Under the pieces are notes generated by a model that saw only the letters and a list, made by a program, of their open reading frames with translations, did no database searches and was not told where the DNA came from. A DNA stretch of 54,128 nt from Salaquimonas sp. (lineage in GTDB: Bacteria > Pseudomonadota > Alphaproteobacteria > Rhizobiales > Rhizobiaceae). Every line of letters begins with the position of its first letter. The first letter of the stretch is position 1. Shown piece after piece: positions 7,378 through 16,696 of this stretch. The stretch lies in contig JANQQM010000147.1 of the NCBI GenBank assembly GCA_028289365.1, forward strand, positions 1 to 54,128, given 5' to 3'. A program made the translations under genes and the position numbers.

Positions 7378-8547
7378 ATGACGCGCGAGCTTTCTGCCCC
7401 TGCAATATATATGGGATTGCTTGCTGCCTTTGTCGGCTACTCGGCGTCCTTTGCGATTGTGCTGGCTGGCTTGACTGCCATGGGTGCGACCGGCGCTCAG
7501 GCTGCGACAGGACTATTCTTCGCTACGCTGGGAATGGGGATTGGCAGCATCTGGTTACCAGCGCTGACGCGCACCCCGGCAGCAGTCGCTTGGTCGACGC
7601 CGGGTGCCGCGTTTCTAGCCGCATCTGCCGCATTGCCCGGTGGTTTTGCGGAAGCTGTCGGTGCACTGATTTGCTGCGCTGTTTTGCTTGTTCTAACGGG
7701 GATGATCCCCATCCTGGGCCGTGCCGTTGCTGCCATTCCCAAGCCGATTGCAAATGGTTTGCTGGCAGGCGTGCTGCTCAAACTCTGCTTTGCACCGGCA
7801 CTGGCGCTGGGTTCAATACCCTTGCTGGTTTTGCCGGTACTGATTGCCTGGCTGGTCGGATTGACCTGGAATAAACTGGCAGCGATGCCGCTTGCTGTCA
7901 TTACGTTCGTGATCATTCTGTTTCTGGTGGTGGACGTACCGGAAAACGCCTTCAGTCAGGAAGTAGCCTGGATTCCGGAATTTGCAGCCACCGCGCCCAC
8001 CTTCACGATTAGCGCCTTCATCTCCATCGCCGTGCCGCTTTATCTTGTGACCATGGCAGGTCAGAACATTCCCGGATTTGCAGTACTCGAACTAAACAAC
8101 TACCCGGTAGAACGCCAACCGCTGATCCGCAATACCGGACTTGTCAGTCTGGCAATAGCACCCTTTGGAGCAATTCCCGTCAATATGTCCGCCATAACTG
8201 CGGCGATGATGGCGGGTGAGGATGCCGGCCGTGATCCGGCAGGTAGATACTGGGCAGCAATCACTTCCGGTATCGCCTATATCGTGTTGGCATTTGTTGC
8301 TGCAATTGTTGTCTCTCTGGCTGCTCTTGCGCCTGCCGCACTCATTACGGCTGTTGCCGGATTGGCACTAATTCCGGCATTGATTAGCTCGATCTCTGCT
8401 GCATTCAGCGAAACTGACCAGTTGGAGGCACCCGCACTGACCTTCCTGATCGCCGCGAGTGGCATGACCTTGTTTGGTGTCAGCGGTGCATTTTGGGGAA
8501 TTCTCGCAGGTGTGATCATCTGGTTCACCAAGAGACGATTTCAATAA
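7378..8547 (+). CDS. BenE-family (benzoate/H+ symporter-like) membrane transporter
   Basis: The 389-residue protein is almost entirely hydrophobic, with about 11-12 membrane segments. It shows BenE-family features: the start GLLAAFVGYSASFAIVL, a TPGAAFLAA loop and the later QNIPGFAVL segment. Members carry benzoate or related acids with protons into the cell. It lies 75 nt after the Tat-exported cyclase, so the pair may act on one aromatic compound outside and then import it. The ATG at 7378 has only a weak upstream GGAT; an ATG at 7411 would cut into the first membrane helix, so I kept the longer start. No benzoate dioxygenase genes are in view, so benzoate itself is not established. Confidence 0.85.
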   Translation: MTRELSAPAIYMGLLAAFVGYSASFAIVLAGLTAMGATGAQAATGLFFATLGMGIGSIWLPALTRTPAAVAWSTPGAAFLAASAALPGGFAEAVGALICCAVLLVLTGMIPILGRAVAAIPKPIANGLLAGVLLKLCFAPALALGSIPLLVLPVLIAWLVGLTWNKLAAMPLAVITFVIILFLVVDVPENAFSQEVAWIPEFAATAPTFTISAFISIAVPLYLVTMAGQNIPGFAVLELNNYPVERQPLIRNTGLVSLAIAPFGAIPVNMSAITAAMMAGEDAGRDPAGRYWAAITSGIAYIVLAFVAAIVVSLAALAPAALITAVAGLALIPALISSISAAFSETDQLEAPALTFLIAASGMTLFGVSGAFWGILAGVIIWFTKRRFQ

Positions 8548-8629
8548 TTACCATTCCAGCCGAGCAGCACAGCCAAACCGTCCATTAACGATTGTTTGTT
8601 AGAAAAAGCTCAAATGGAGTGGCTAGCAA

Positions 8630-10894
8630 ATGAATACCATTACAGCGGTTGGGACTAATCATACCGGCGAGCGGCGGGGATCGAAGGCAATTCTGCCGAT
8701 CTACACCGCGACGATCTTCCTAAGCGCCTTTATGCTTTTCTCGATCCAGCCGTTTTTTGCAAAAATGGTCTTGCCCATACTGGGCGGTGCGCCGTCGGTT
8801 TGGTCTGTAGCCATGGTGTTCTTTCAGGCGGTGCTGCTTGCCGGTTATGGCTACGCCCATCTGATTACTACGCGTCTTGGACTTCGATCAGCCGCCATGG
8901 TGCATGCGGCTGTTATGCTGGTTGCATTTGTCGTCTTACCGATCTCCATTCCCGAAGGATGGACAGAACCACCGAACTCTGGCCAGGCCTATTGGCTATT
9001 GGGTCTGTTCACGATCGCGGTTGGATTGCCATTCTTTGCGGTGTCTGCCAACGGGCCGCTGCTTCAGGCATGGTTCGCCCGCACCGGTCATCCCCATGCA
9101 GATGATCCATATTTCCTCTATGGAGCCAGCAATATTGGCAGCTTCGCATCACTGTTTCTGTATATCGTGTTGTTTGAGCCGCTGCTTACGGTCTCCGGAC
9201 AATCCCTGGCATGGACTGCAGGATATGCGCTTCTGACGGGCTCTGTTGGTATCTGCGCGCTGATCGTATTGCGACGCTTTAGGGCCGCCGCCAACCAATC
9301 CATGCCAGCGTTGCAAGATTCGCCTTCGCCCGCGCTACGTCAGAAACTGACCTGGGCGCTTCTTGCTGCCATACCGTCTGGTCTGCTCGTTGCGGTCACG
9401 GCCCACATCTCGATGGATATTGCCGCGGCACCCTTCCTGTGGGTGGTTCCACTGGCACTTTTCCTGCTGACGTTTGTATTTGCATTCGCACGCAAGCCGG
9501 TCTTCTCGATCAATGTCCTGTCGTCAATTCTGCCGATACTGGCTGCGCTGATCTTCCTCGACATGGTCATGGCAAACTTGCTGCCGACGATTGTTTCATT
9601 AGTCGCTCATCTCGCATTCTTCTTCTTCGCCGCACTGCTTGCCCATTCCGTGCTCGTTTCGAAACGTCCCGATGCCAGCCATCTGACGGGATTTTATTTG
9701 TGGATGTCCCTGGGCGGCGTGCTAGGTGGTGCTTTCACTACCTTGTTTGCGCCGATTGCCTTCAACTGGATTGCGGAATATCCGTTGCTCATCATCGCCG
9801 CGCTTCTATGCCGGCCCGCGCTGCACGGTAAACTCGATAGTGGAACGCGCACCGTTGCGATGGCAGGCGTTCTGGTAGCGCTCTCGATCAACAACCCCCA
9901 TGTCATGGCACTGCTGATGCCGGAAAACGCGGCAGTCTATGCGATTGCCATCAGCGTGTTAGCGTTGGCGGCAGCTGTCGCAGTACTCCGTAGCGAAAAG
10001 GTGCATTTGTTTTGCCTCACGCTCATTGCGGGACTATTCTTTGCCATGCAATCGAGCGGCGTCGTGCTCGATGCACAACGCTCCTTCTTTGGTGTCGTCA
10101 AGGCGATGGAGACGGCAGATGGTAGCCATCATATCATGGCGCACGGTACCACCAGCCATGGTGCGATGCGGATTGACGAAAGTGAATCGCCGCCCGAGCC
10201 GCTCGCATATTACCATCGCTCCGGCGGGATCGCTTCGGCGTTGTTTGCAGCGCAGGAAAAAGCGATAGAAGAACCCATAGAGGTCGGCATAGTCGGCCTT
10301 GGTGCCGGATCATTGCAATGTCATCGTCGCCCGGGTGAGAAATGGACCAGTTTCGAGATCGATCAGTCAGTTGTCGACATGGCATCAGATCCACGATTTT
10401 TTAGGTTCCTGTCGGAATGCGACGGGGCAGGGCCGATCATTATCGGCGATGCCCGGATTACGCTCGCAAAACAGCCGGATGCCGCGTTTGACTACCTTTT
10501 AATTGATGCGTTTTCATCCGATTCTATTCCGGTTCATCTGTTGACCGAAGAGGCATTGCGTCTTTATCGGAGCAAGCTGAAGCCAGATGGTATCTTGGCA
10601 TTTCACATATCCAATCGTTACATGGAGCTGCGCTCGCTGATCGCTGCGCTTGCAGTACGGATCGACATGCAGGGATATGCAGGCCGCTTTGATCCGCCGG
10701 CTGACTCGCCTTCGAACGCGTTGATCAATGCAAGTGAGGTGGCTGTGCTCGTCAACTCAAGGGAAGCGCTTGGCAACATTGCCGAAGACCCTCGATGGCA
10801 GCCGCTCGTCGACACCGGAACCACTCCCTGGACAGATGACTATTCCAATCTGCTCGCAGCCATTCTTCGCAAGAGCATGAAATCTTCACAATAA
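8630..10894 (+). CDS. Fused membrane/spermidine synthase-like protein
   Basis: This 754-residue protein joins two parts. Residues about 20-490 hold many membrane helices, starting with an MFS-like segment (FLSAFMLFSIQPFFAKMVLP). Residues about 520-740 form a class I methyltransferase-like fold of the spermidine synthase type, with the nucleotide loop VGIVGLGAGSL and the block LLIDAFSSDSIPVHLLT. Such fusions are widespread in Proteobacteria, but their reaction is unproven; aminopropyl or methyl transfer at the membrane are the usual guesses. The ATG has GGAG about 10 nt upstream. It stands alone between a carrier gene and a convergent gene. Confidence 0.85.
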   Translation: MNTITAVGTNHTGERRGSKAILPIYTATIFLSAFMLFSIQPFFAKMVLPILGGAPSVWSVAMVFFQAVLLAGYGYAHLITTRLGLRSAAMVHAAVMLVAFVVLPISIPEGWTEPPNSGQAYWLLGLFTIAVGLPFFAVSANGPLLQAWFARTGHPHADDPYFLYGASNIGSFASLFLYIVLFEPLLTVSGQSLAWTAGYALLTGSVGICALIVLRRFRAAANQSMPALQDSPSPALRQKLTWALLAAIPSGLLVAVTAHISMDIAAAPFLWVVPLALFLLTFVFAFARKPVFSINVLSSILPILAALIFLDMVMANLLPTIVSLVAHLAFFFFAALLAHSVLVSKRPDASHLTGFYLWMSLGGVLGGAFTTLFAPIAFNWIAEYPLLIIAALLCRPALHGKLDSGTRTVAMAGVLVALSINNPHVMALLMPENAAVYAIAISVLALAAAVAVLRSEKVHLFCLTLIAGLFFAMQSSGVVLDAQRSFFGVVKAMETADGSHHIMAHGTTSHGAMRIDESESPPEPLAYYHRSGGIASALFAAQEKAIEEPIEVGIVGLGAGSLQCHRRPGEKWTSFEIDQSVVDMASDPRFFRFLSECDGAGPIIIGDARITLAKQPDAAFDYLLIDAFSSDSIPVHLLTEEALRLYRSKLKPDGILAFHISNRYMELRSLIAALAVRIDMQGYAGRFDPPADSPSNALINASEVAVLVNSREALGNIAEDPRWQPLVDTGTTPWTDDYSNLLAAILRKSMKSSQ

Positions 10895-10903
10895 GCTTCG
10901 GAA

Positions 10904-11344
10904 CTAGTCGTCCCAGGTCTCGTAGTTTTCGCGCATATAGGAGATGCCATCCTCGACAATGTCGCGCAGGACGTCCTTGTCGACATCTGAAAGTTTCTTG
11001 ATGTAGAGGCAGGATTTTCCGGTCTTGTGCTTTCCCAATCGTCCGAGTTTTTCCTGCATCCTCTCCGATTGAAATCCGGTCATGACATAAATTGTCAATG
11101 CACTCTTTCGAGGAGAAAAGCCGGTCAGCATGAAGTCGCCTTCGTGCCCGCTTTCATATTTGTAGTGATAGCGGCCAAATCCGATAATACTGGGTCCCCA
11201 CATTTTAGGTTTGAGGCCGGTGACCGACTGGAACCAGGTGAGCAGTTCTTCTCCATCTTTGCGACGATTTTCCGGCTCAACGCTTGCCAGAAAGCTGGCC
11301 GGGTTCGTTGTCGTTTGGGTCGTCTTGTTCTTGTAAGCCGCCAA
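10904..11344 (-). CDS. DUF1801 domain protein
   Basis: A 146-residue protein of the YdhG-like/DUF1801 family of small soluble alpha/beta proteins of unknown role. Typical blocks are visible: a basic N-terminus with T-x-N-P-A-S-F-L, then MWGPSIIGFGRYHYKYESG and LTGFSPRKSALTIY, and a C-terminal lysine-rich helix region with CLYIKKLSDVD. The start is a TTG at 11344 with GAGG about 9 nt upstream; no ATG occurs before the conserved region. It is convergent with the fused membrane/spermidine-synthase gene and 55 nt from the aminotransferase. Function unknown. Confidence 0.8.
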   Translation of the reverse strand: MAAYKNKTTQTTTNPASFLASVEPENRRKDGEELLTWFQSVTGLKPKMWGPSIIGFGRYHYKYESGHEGDFMLTGFSPRKSALTIYVMTGFQSERMQEKLGRLGKHKTGKSCLYIKKLSDVDKDVLRDIVEDGISYMRENYETWDD

Positions 11345-11398
11345 CTAGTTTTTACCTCAATCGATACGCACCTTGTCGTAAAAGGTACTATTTCCTGA

Positions 11399-12574
11399 TC
11401 ATAGGAGGCTTTGTGAGTAATTCTTCATTCTCCGGCATCCCTCAAGGAAGGCACTATCTTCCAAGGTAAGAGAAACGCGTATCCAGTCTTGCAAATTCGA
11501 TCCGAATGACGAGCCTGGCATGACAGCCACACCTTCCTGCTCCAATAGACCAGACGCAAATTCATAGCCATTCGTACCTATACCGGACACATCAACCAGA
11601 GCAAACATTCCGGCCTGCGGCGGATGCACTGTCAAACCGCAATCAGAATCAAAGCACTCCAAGAGCAGTGTGGCACGTTTGGCAAATCGGTTGCGCATGC
11701 CTTCCGCCACCGTAGAACCCTGCCTGATCGCCGTCTCGGTCATGTCGGCGATGAAAGGCTGATTGCCGAAAAGCATGCTTTCGGCAAGTGGAAGCAGTGT
11801 GTCAACGAATGTGGTTGGCGCAACGCACCAGCCGCTTCGAAAACCTGGAACTGCGTGTGATTTCGAAATGGAAGAAACCACCATGATGCGCTCGGAGAGT
11901 TCATCGATCCAAAGGGGAGAAAAGAAAGTTTCTCCGTCAAAGATCAGGTCCTCGTAAACTTCGTCGCAGATGATCCATAAATCATGTTCGATTGCCAGCT
12001 CTCCAATTTGACGAGCATCTTGTTCCGTCAAAATCGCACCGCTCGGATTATGTGGGCTAGTCAACAATATTGCGCTGGATCGCGGGGTTATCCTTTCTGC
12101 GATATCAGTTGCCTGGATGCGAAAGCCATCTTGCTGGTGCAGGGGCACCGGGACTACTTCTGCGCCTGTGGATCTGATAACGCCCTCATAGGTCGCATAC
12201 ATCGGGTCGCCAACCAAAACCTCGTCGCCATCCTCGGCAACTCCCATCATGACCGCAAACAGCGCTGTCTGTGTGCCGGGAAAACATAGAAACTGGTCGG
12301 GTGAAATTTTCCGTCCGCTGGAAATGCTGTATTTGTCTGCTAATGCTTTTCGAAGATTAGGTTCGCCACGGGCGTCGGCATATTTTGTGCGGCCGGCTCG
12401 CATCGAATTGACGGCAGCCTCGATGAGTTCCGGCGGGGCAGGGATGTCGGGTTCCCCAATTGTCATTTCGATAATGTCATTGCCCTGCGCCGCAAGGGTT
12501 CTTGCTCTGAAATGGATATCCCACTTTGCGCCGCCCAGATTGGAGAGCCTTTGTGTCAACTGGGTGCGTTTCAT
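11399..12574 (-). CDS. PLP-dependent aminotransferase, class I/II (aspartate-type fold I)
   Basis: A 391-residue aspartate-aminotransferase-fold enzyme that moves an amino group between an amino acid and a 2-oxo acid. PLP-site residues are visible: Asn176 in SPHNPSG, Asp204 and Tyr207 in CDEVYEDL, the Schiff-base Lys238 in SSISKSHAVPG and the following PGFRSGW arginine. The start at 12574 (MKRTQLTQRL) fits the family; the open frame upstream to 12655 is not conserved-looking. Substrate cannot be read from sequence. Its neighbours do not suggest a pathway. Confidence 0.88.
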   Translation of the reverse strand: MKRTQLTQRLSNLGGAKWDIHFRARTLAAQGNDIIEMTIGEPDIPAPPELIEAAVNSMRAGRTKYADARGEPNLRKALADKYSISSGRKISPDQFLCFPGTQTALFAVMMGVAEDGDEVLVGDPMYATYEGVIRSTGAEVVPVPLHQQDGFRIQATDIAERITPRSSAILLTSPHNPSGAILTEQDARQIGELAIEHDLWIICDEVYEDLIFDGETFFSPLWIDELSERIMVVSSISKSHAVPGFRSGWCVAPTTFVDTLLPLAESMLFGNQPFIADMTETAIRQGSTVAEGMRNRFAKRATLLLECFDSDCGLTVHPPQAGMFALVDVSGIGTNGYEFASGLLEQEGVAVMPGSSFGSNLQDWIRVSLTLEDSAFLEGCRRMKNYSQSLL

Positions 12575-12697
12575 TTCTATCTGGCCGATTATCTTCTTGC
12601 AGCGTTGGAATTGGCAGTGCCAAAGACTCTCTTTGATTTTTAGGAAAATCCACAATACCAGACAGAATTAGGCAAACGTGTAGCTTGCTCAATATTA

Positions 12698-12725
12698 GGA
12701 CGACAAACCCGTAAATTTGCCGTCC
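12698..12725 (-). terminator. Stem-loop downstream of the Ser/Gly-rich protein gene
   Basis: GGACGACAAA pairs with TTTGCCGTCC (9 of 10 positions) around an 8-nt loop, about 35 nt after the stop at 12761. On the minus strand it is followed by TAATATT, only a weak T-run, so it could be an intrinsic terminator or an mRNA-end stabiliser. Confidence 0.5.
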
Positions 12726-12760
12726 TGTCTTAACTCAAATTGCTTGGTTGCAGACCAATA

Positions 12761-13243
12761 TTAGTCGCTGCCAGAGTTGCTGTTGGCGGAGGCGCTCGAA
12801 TTACCGGAAGCCTTGGCGCTGGTACGCGAGCCCGATTTGCCGCTTCGGGCGCTGCCCTGTCCGTTTGCACCTGAACTTGCGGAAGCGCTACTCGATGGCG
12901 TGCTATCGGAATCACTGGAACCCGCACCGCCTTCACCGCGAGCGCGGCCTTTACCGCCACCGGTTTTTCCATAGCCACCGCTCGAACTATAGGCCGAACT
13001 TCTGGCGCCTTTTGGTCTCGCGCCGGCTCGGGAATTGGCACTGGCACCACCGCGCGCACTTGGTTTGGAAATGCCATAGGTAAAAAGCAAATCCACTATC
13101 GAGGGCTGGTTAGATTGAGCCAAAATGATGTTAGGGTTTTGCTTAACATGTTGATTTGGCATGTTAAATGGCGACGCCGCGGAAGCCGAAACAGTCGCGA
13201 TCGTGAAAGCTATTGCAGCGGTTGTGGGTAGAATTTTGCACAT
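12761..13243 (-). CDS. Secreted Ser/Gly-rich low-complexity protein
   Basis: A 160-residue protein of no recognised family. The N-terminus (MCKILPTTAAIAFTIATVSASA) is a classical signal peptide. Residues about 25-60 are of normal composition and include IILAQSNQPSIVDLLFTYGI. From there to the end it is almost only Ser, Gly, Ala, Arg, Lys and Asn, with RGG-like and Ser-Ala-Ser runs, so it should be disordered. The ATG at 13243 is chosen because AGAGGTGG lies 8 nt upstream; the GTG at 13255 overlaps that site. It stands alone, with a candidate terminator after it. A surface or matrix protein is possible; no function can be claimed. Confidence 0.65.
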   Translation of the reverse strand: MCKILPTTAAIAFTIATVSASAASPFNMPNQHVKQNPNIILAQSNQPSIVDLLFTYGISKPSARGGASANSRAGARPKGARSSAYSSSGGYGKTGGGKGRARGEGGAGSSDSDSTPSSSASASSGANGQGSARSGKSGSRTSAKASGNSSASANSNSGSD

Positions 13244-13444
13244 GAGTTTGACCACCTCTATTTTTTAAAGGTTTGTTTTCGGGTCCACCGCTGGGCATGG
13301 AGGGCAAGTTAATCATCAATTAGTTGTGAGTTCAAGGCGAATGCTCACTGCCGTTCAGAACTATCATCGTGTCATTCATTGACTATTAGGGCTCCAAATG
13401 CAGTCGATCATCGAAATAATAACGCTTCTCGAGATCGCACCCGA

Positions 13445-13462
13445 TTGACATAAATCTGCAAT
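13445..13462 (+). promoter_or_regulatory. Candidate Pho box upstream of ugpB
   Basis: TTGACATAAATCTGCAAT matches the PhoB consensus CTGTCATAAATCTGTCAT at 14 of 18 positions, including the whole ATAAATCTG core. It sits 71 nt before the ugpB ATG. ugp operons are known PhoB targets under phosphate starvation, so position and match agree. Confidence 0.65.
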
Positions 13463-13533
13463 GAGCCGAACATAATTGTCTGAGGGGCACAGAAAGATGC
13501 CTTGGCTTCTAAAATTACCCGGGAGAAAAAATC

Positions 13534-14850
13534 ATGAAATTCAGAAGATTGGCCTTATCCGCTGCATTTGCTGCGACGTCGCTTTGGAGCACTTCCGCTA
13601 TCGCGGAAACAGAAATCCAATTCTGGCACGCATTTACAGGACGGCTGGGCGATCTGGTTGCCGAACAAGTTGAGACATTCAATAACAGTCAGGACGACTA
13701 CAAGGTCGTTGCTTCCCATAAGGGTAACTATTCGGAAACATTGAACGCAGGCATTGCGGCGTTCCGCGCAAGCGAACAACCCCACATATTGATGGTTTTT
13801 GAGGTTGGAACAGCAACCATGATGGCGGCAAAGGGTGCCATCAAGCCGGTTTATGTTGTGATGTCGGAAGCTGGCGCGAACTTCGATCAGGACGCATATA
13901 TCGGCTCGGTGAAAGGCTATTACACGACGCCTGAAGGCGAAATGCTCTCTTTGCCATTCAACTCTTCGACGCCAGTTCTCTGGGTCAACAAGGATGCATT
14001 GAAAGAGGCAGGCATTGACCCCGAAGTCGATCTTTCGACCTGGCAGAAGGTTGGAGAGGTGCTCGATAAACTCAAAGAGTCCGGTCACGAGTGCCCGCTG
14101 ACTACAGCCTGGCAAAGCTGGATCCATCTCGAGAACCTATCCGCTTATCACGACACCCCATTTGCATCCAAGGACAATGGATTTGCTGGTGTGGATACCG
14201 AATTGGCGCTCAACGGTCCGGTTCAGGTGAAGCATATCCAGCAGATCGGTGATTGGGCCAAAGACGGCAAGTTCATCTATGCGGGCCGCCGCAATGAGGG
14301 TGGCGCTAATTTCCGCGCAGGCGAGTGTGCCTTGTTCACCGAAAGCTCGGCTGGGTATGCGGGCATCAAGTCAGAAGCACAGTTTGATTTTGCTGTCAGA
14401 CCGTTGCCTTACTGGGAAGGTGTTGATGGCGCTCCGCAAAACACGATTATTGGTGGTGCTTCCCTTTGGGTCATGGAAGGACATGACGCGGAGGAATACA
14501 AAGGGGTTGCCGAGTTCCTGAACTTCCTTTCATCGACCGACATTCAGGCTAAATGGCACCAGGATACCGGATATCTCCCGATCACTGCGGCTGCTGGCGA
14601 CAAGACAAAGGCTGATGGTTTCTACGACCAGAATCCGGGAACGGACATCGCCGTGATCCAGATGACTGCAAAGCAACCGACTGCAAACTCCAAGGGTCTG
14701 CGTCTTGGTTCATTCGACCAGATCCGGGGTATTATTGACGAAGAGCTGGAAGCCGTCTGGAGTGGTGACAAGACCGCACAGGAAGCCCTCGACAGTGCCG
14801 CCGAAAGAGGCGACAAACTGCTGCGCCGCTTCGAGCAGGCGAACCAGTAA
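13534..14850 (+). CDS. ugpB: Glycerol-3-phosphate ABC transporter, substrate-binding protein UgpB
   Basis: Periplasmic binding protein of the sn-glycerol-3-phosphate/glycerophosphodiester importer. The 438-residue precursor has a signal peptide ending AIA at about 24, then TEIQFWHAFTGRLGD, the typical UgpB start of the mature protein. Family blocks include the VFEVGTATMMAAKGAIKPV loop and NSSTPVLWVNKDAL. The ribosome site GGGAGAAAAA precedes the ATG. It is the first gene of the ugpBAEC operon and probably induced by phosphate limitation through the upstream Pho box. No ugpQ phosphodiesterase is adjacent, so hydrolysis of imported diesters would need a gene elsewhere. Confidence 0.95.
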   Translation: MKFRRLALSAAFAATSLWSTSAIAETEIQFWHAFTGRLGDLVAEQVETFNNSQDDYKVVASHKGNYSETLNAGIAAFRASEQPHILMVFEVGTATMMAAKGAIKPVYVVMSEAGANFDQDAYIGSVKGYYTTPEGEMLSLPFNSSTPVLWVNKDALKEAGIDPEVDLSTWQKVGEVLDKLKESGHECPLTTAWQSWIHLENLSAYHDTPFASKDNGFAGVDTELALNGPVQVKHIQQIGDWAKDGKFIYAGRRNEGGANFRAGECALFTESSAGYAGIKSEAQFDFAVRPLPYWEGVDGAPQNTIIGGASLWVMEGHDAEEYKGVAEFLNFLSSTDIQAKWHQDTGYLPITAAAGDKTKADGFYDQNPGTDIAVIQMTAKQPTANSKGLRLGSFDQIRGIIDEELEAVWSGDKTAQEALDSAAERGDKLLRRFEQANQ

Positions 14851-14870
14851 CATCACACTGCAACAAACTT

Positions 14871-14909
14871 GGATGGTGGCGCTAAACTGCGCCACCGCCT
14901 TGCATCCAA
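14871..14909 (+). terminator. Intercistronic stem-loop between ugpB and ugpA
   Basis: GGTGGCGC and GCGCCACC form a perfect 8-bp stem around TAAACT, and flanking TTGGATG/CATCCAA can extend it past a 7-nt bulge. It lies 20 nt after the ugpB stop, with no T-run after it. That suggests partial attenuation or protection of the ugpB message, giving more binding protein than permease. Confidence 0.5.
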
Positions 14910-14929
14910 TCATCTGAGGTATCCGGGAC

Positions 14930-15811
14930 ATGGAGAAGCGCGTAACATTTCGCGGTTGGCTTTTGCCACTCGCATTGGTGTTTCCGCAGATTCTGATTTC
15001 AGGTGTTTTCTTCTTCTACCCGGCGGGTCAGGCTGTCTGGCAATCGCTGTTCATACCCGATCCCTTTGGTTTGTCCTCGCAATTTGTTGGCTTGGGAAAT
15101 TTTGAATTTCTGCTGGAAGACAAATTCTATCGGGCTTCGTTCGTAACCACTGCAATCTTTTCTACACTGGTGACGATTACCTCAATGGTGCCGGCCCTGT
15201 TCCTTGCCGTGTTGGCAGATCGATTGATCAAGGGGGCAGGAACCTACCGAACATTGTTGATCTGGCCCTATGCCGTTGCACCTGCGGTCGCGGGTGTTTT
15301 GTGGCTGTTCATGTTCAATACTCGCGTCGGTGTGGTGTCCTGGTATCTTGGACAGATGGGATATGACTGGAACCACGTACTCAACGCGCCTGAAGCCATG
15401 GGGCTGGTCGTGGTTGCCTCATCCTGGGGGCGGATCAGCTACAACTTCCTGTTCTTTTTCGCTGCATTGCAGGCCGTGCCACGCTCGGTGATCGAAGCAG
15501 CGGCGATTGATGGCGCGCATTTTTGGCGCCGTTTCTTCACCATTGTCCTGCCGTTGCTCTCGCCAACCACGTTTTTCCTGCTGGTCGTCAATATCGTCTA
15601 TGCATTCTTCGAAACGTTTGGTGTCATCCACACGATCACCGCCGGTGGCCCGCAGCAGGCGACAACTATCCTTGTGTACAAGGTTTTTTCAGACGGATTT
15701 GTCGGCCAGGATCTCGGCTCTTCGGCGGCACAATCGGTCATCCTCCTGATCGTGGTCGGTTTCCTGACCGTGCTCCAATTCAAATATATTGAGAAGAGGG
15801 TGCACTATTGA
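14930..15811 (+). CDS. ugpA: Glycerol-3-phosphate ABC transporter permease UgpA
   Basis: One of the two membrane subunits of the Ugp importer. The 293-residue protein has six predicted membrane helices, and the cytoplasmic EAA loop ([17 protein letters not shown]) that contacts the ATPase lies near residues 185-201. The ATG has GAGG about 10 nt upstream. Its stop overlaps the UgpE start (TTGA), so the two permeases are translationally coupled. Assignment rests on family similarity and on operon order B-A-E-C. Confidence 0.94.
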   Translation: MEKRVTFRGWLLPLALVFPQILISGVFFFYPAGQAVWQSLFIPDPFGLSSQFVGLGNFEFLLEDKFYRASFVTTAIFSTLVTITSMVPALFLAVLADRLIKGAGTYRTLLIWPYAVAPAVAGVLWLFMFNTRVGVVSWYLGQMGYDWNHVLNAPEAMGLVVVASSWGRISYNFLFFFAALQAVPRSVIEAAAIDGAHFWRRFFTIVLPLLSPTTFFLLVVNIVYAFFETFGVIHTITAGGPQQATTILVYKVFSDGFVGQDLGSSAAQSVILLIVVGFLTVLQFKYIEKRVHY

Positions 15812-16695
15812 CCGCGGCACCAACAACATCACCGACACCAATCGAGCCGCCGCCCGGCATGGTGGAGAAGCGCGGGCACGGTCTGTGGTTGACCCATGTT
15901 CTCATGATTATCGGTGTCCTGATCATATTCTTCCCGATCTGGCTCGCTTTTGTCGCGTCGACCATTACACAGCCGGAAATCGTATCACCGCCAATGCCGT
16001 TGCTGCCGGGACCGCATTTCTTCGACAATTACAAGCGGGCTTTGTTTTCCGGGGTGAATGTGCCGGTCGCAACAATGCTTTTCAATTCACTGGTGATGGC
16101 AATGGGTATCGCAATCGGCAAGATTGCGATTTCGCTTCTGTCGGCATTTGCGATTGTCTATTTCCGTTTCCCGGGCAGAACGACGTTTTTCTGGATGATT
16201 TTCATTACCCTGATGCTTCCTGTTGAGGTGCGCATCGTGCCGACCTACGAGGTGGTAGCCGGTTTCGGAATGCTCAACAGCTATTCCGGGTTGATATTTC
16301 CGCTGATCGCGTCCGCCACGGCGACATTCCTGTTTCGGCAGTTTTTCATGACTATTCCCGATGAACTTGCCGAAGCCGCGCGTGTCGATGGTGCGCGGCC
16401 AATGCGGTTCTTTTTCGATATAATTCTGCCGATGAGCAGGACCAATATCGCTGCCCTGTTCGTCATTCTGTTTATTTACGGATGGAACCAATATCTGTGG
16501 CCGCTCCTGATCACTACCGATCCTGAAATGAACACCATTGTCATGGGCATCAAGCAGATGTTCCCATCCGGTGATGACACTGCCGACTGGCCAGTAATCA
16601 TGGCGACATCAATCCTGGCCATGGTACCCCCTGTAATTGTTGTGATCTCGATGCAAAGACTTTTCATCAGGGGTCTGGTGGATAGCGAGAAATAA
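15808..16695 (+). CDS. ugpE: Glycerol-3-phosphate ABC transporter permease UgpE
   Basis: The second membrane subunit, 295 residues, of the MalG-like type. The EAA loop [17 protein letters not shown] is present at about residues 190-206, and six hydrophobic segments are visible. It starts with a TTG that overlaps the ugpA stop; there is no ATG before the first membrane helix except at residue 18, which lacks a ribosome site. The N-terminal 20 residues are proline-rich. It ends 1 nt before ugpC. Confidence 0.93.
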   Translation: MTAAPTTSPTPIEPPPGMVEKRGHGLWLTHVLMIIGVLIIFFPIWLAFVASTITQPEIVSPPMPLLPGPHFFDNYKRALFSGVNVPVATMLFNSLVMAMGIAIGKIAISLLSAFAIVYFRFPGRTTFFWMIFITLMLPVEVRIVPTYEVVAGFGMLNSYSGLIFPLIASATATFLFRQFFMTIPDELAEAARVDGARPMRFFFDIILPMSRTNIAALFVILFIYGWNQYLWPLLITTDPEMNTIVMGIKQMFPSGDDTADWPVIMATSILAMVPPVIVVISMQRLFIRGLVDSEK

Positions 16696-16696
16696 G

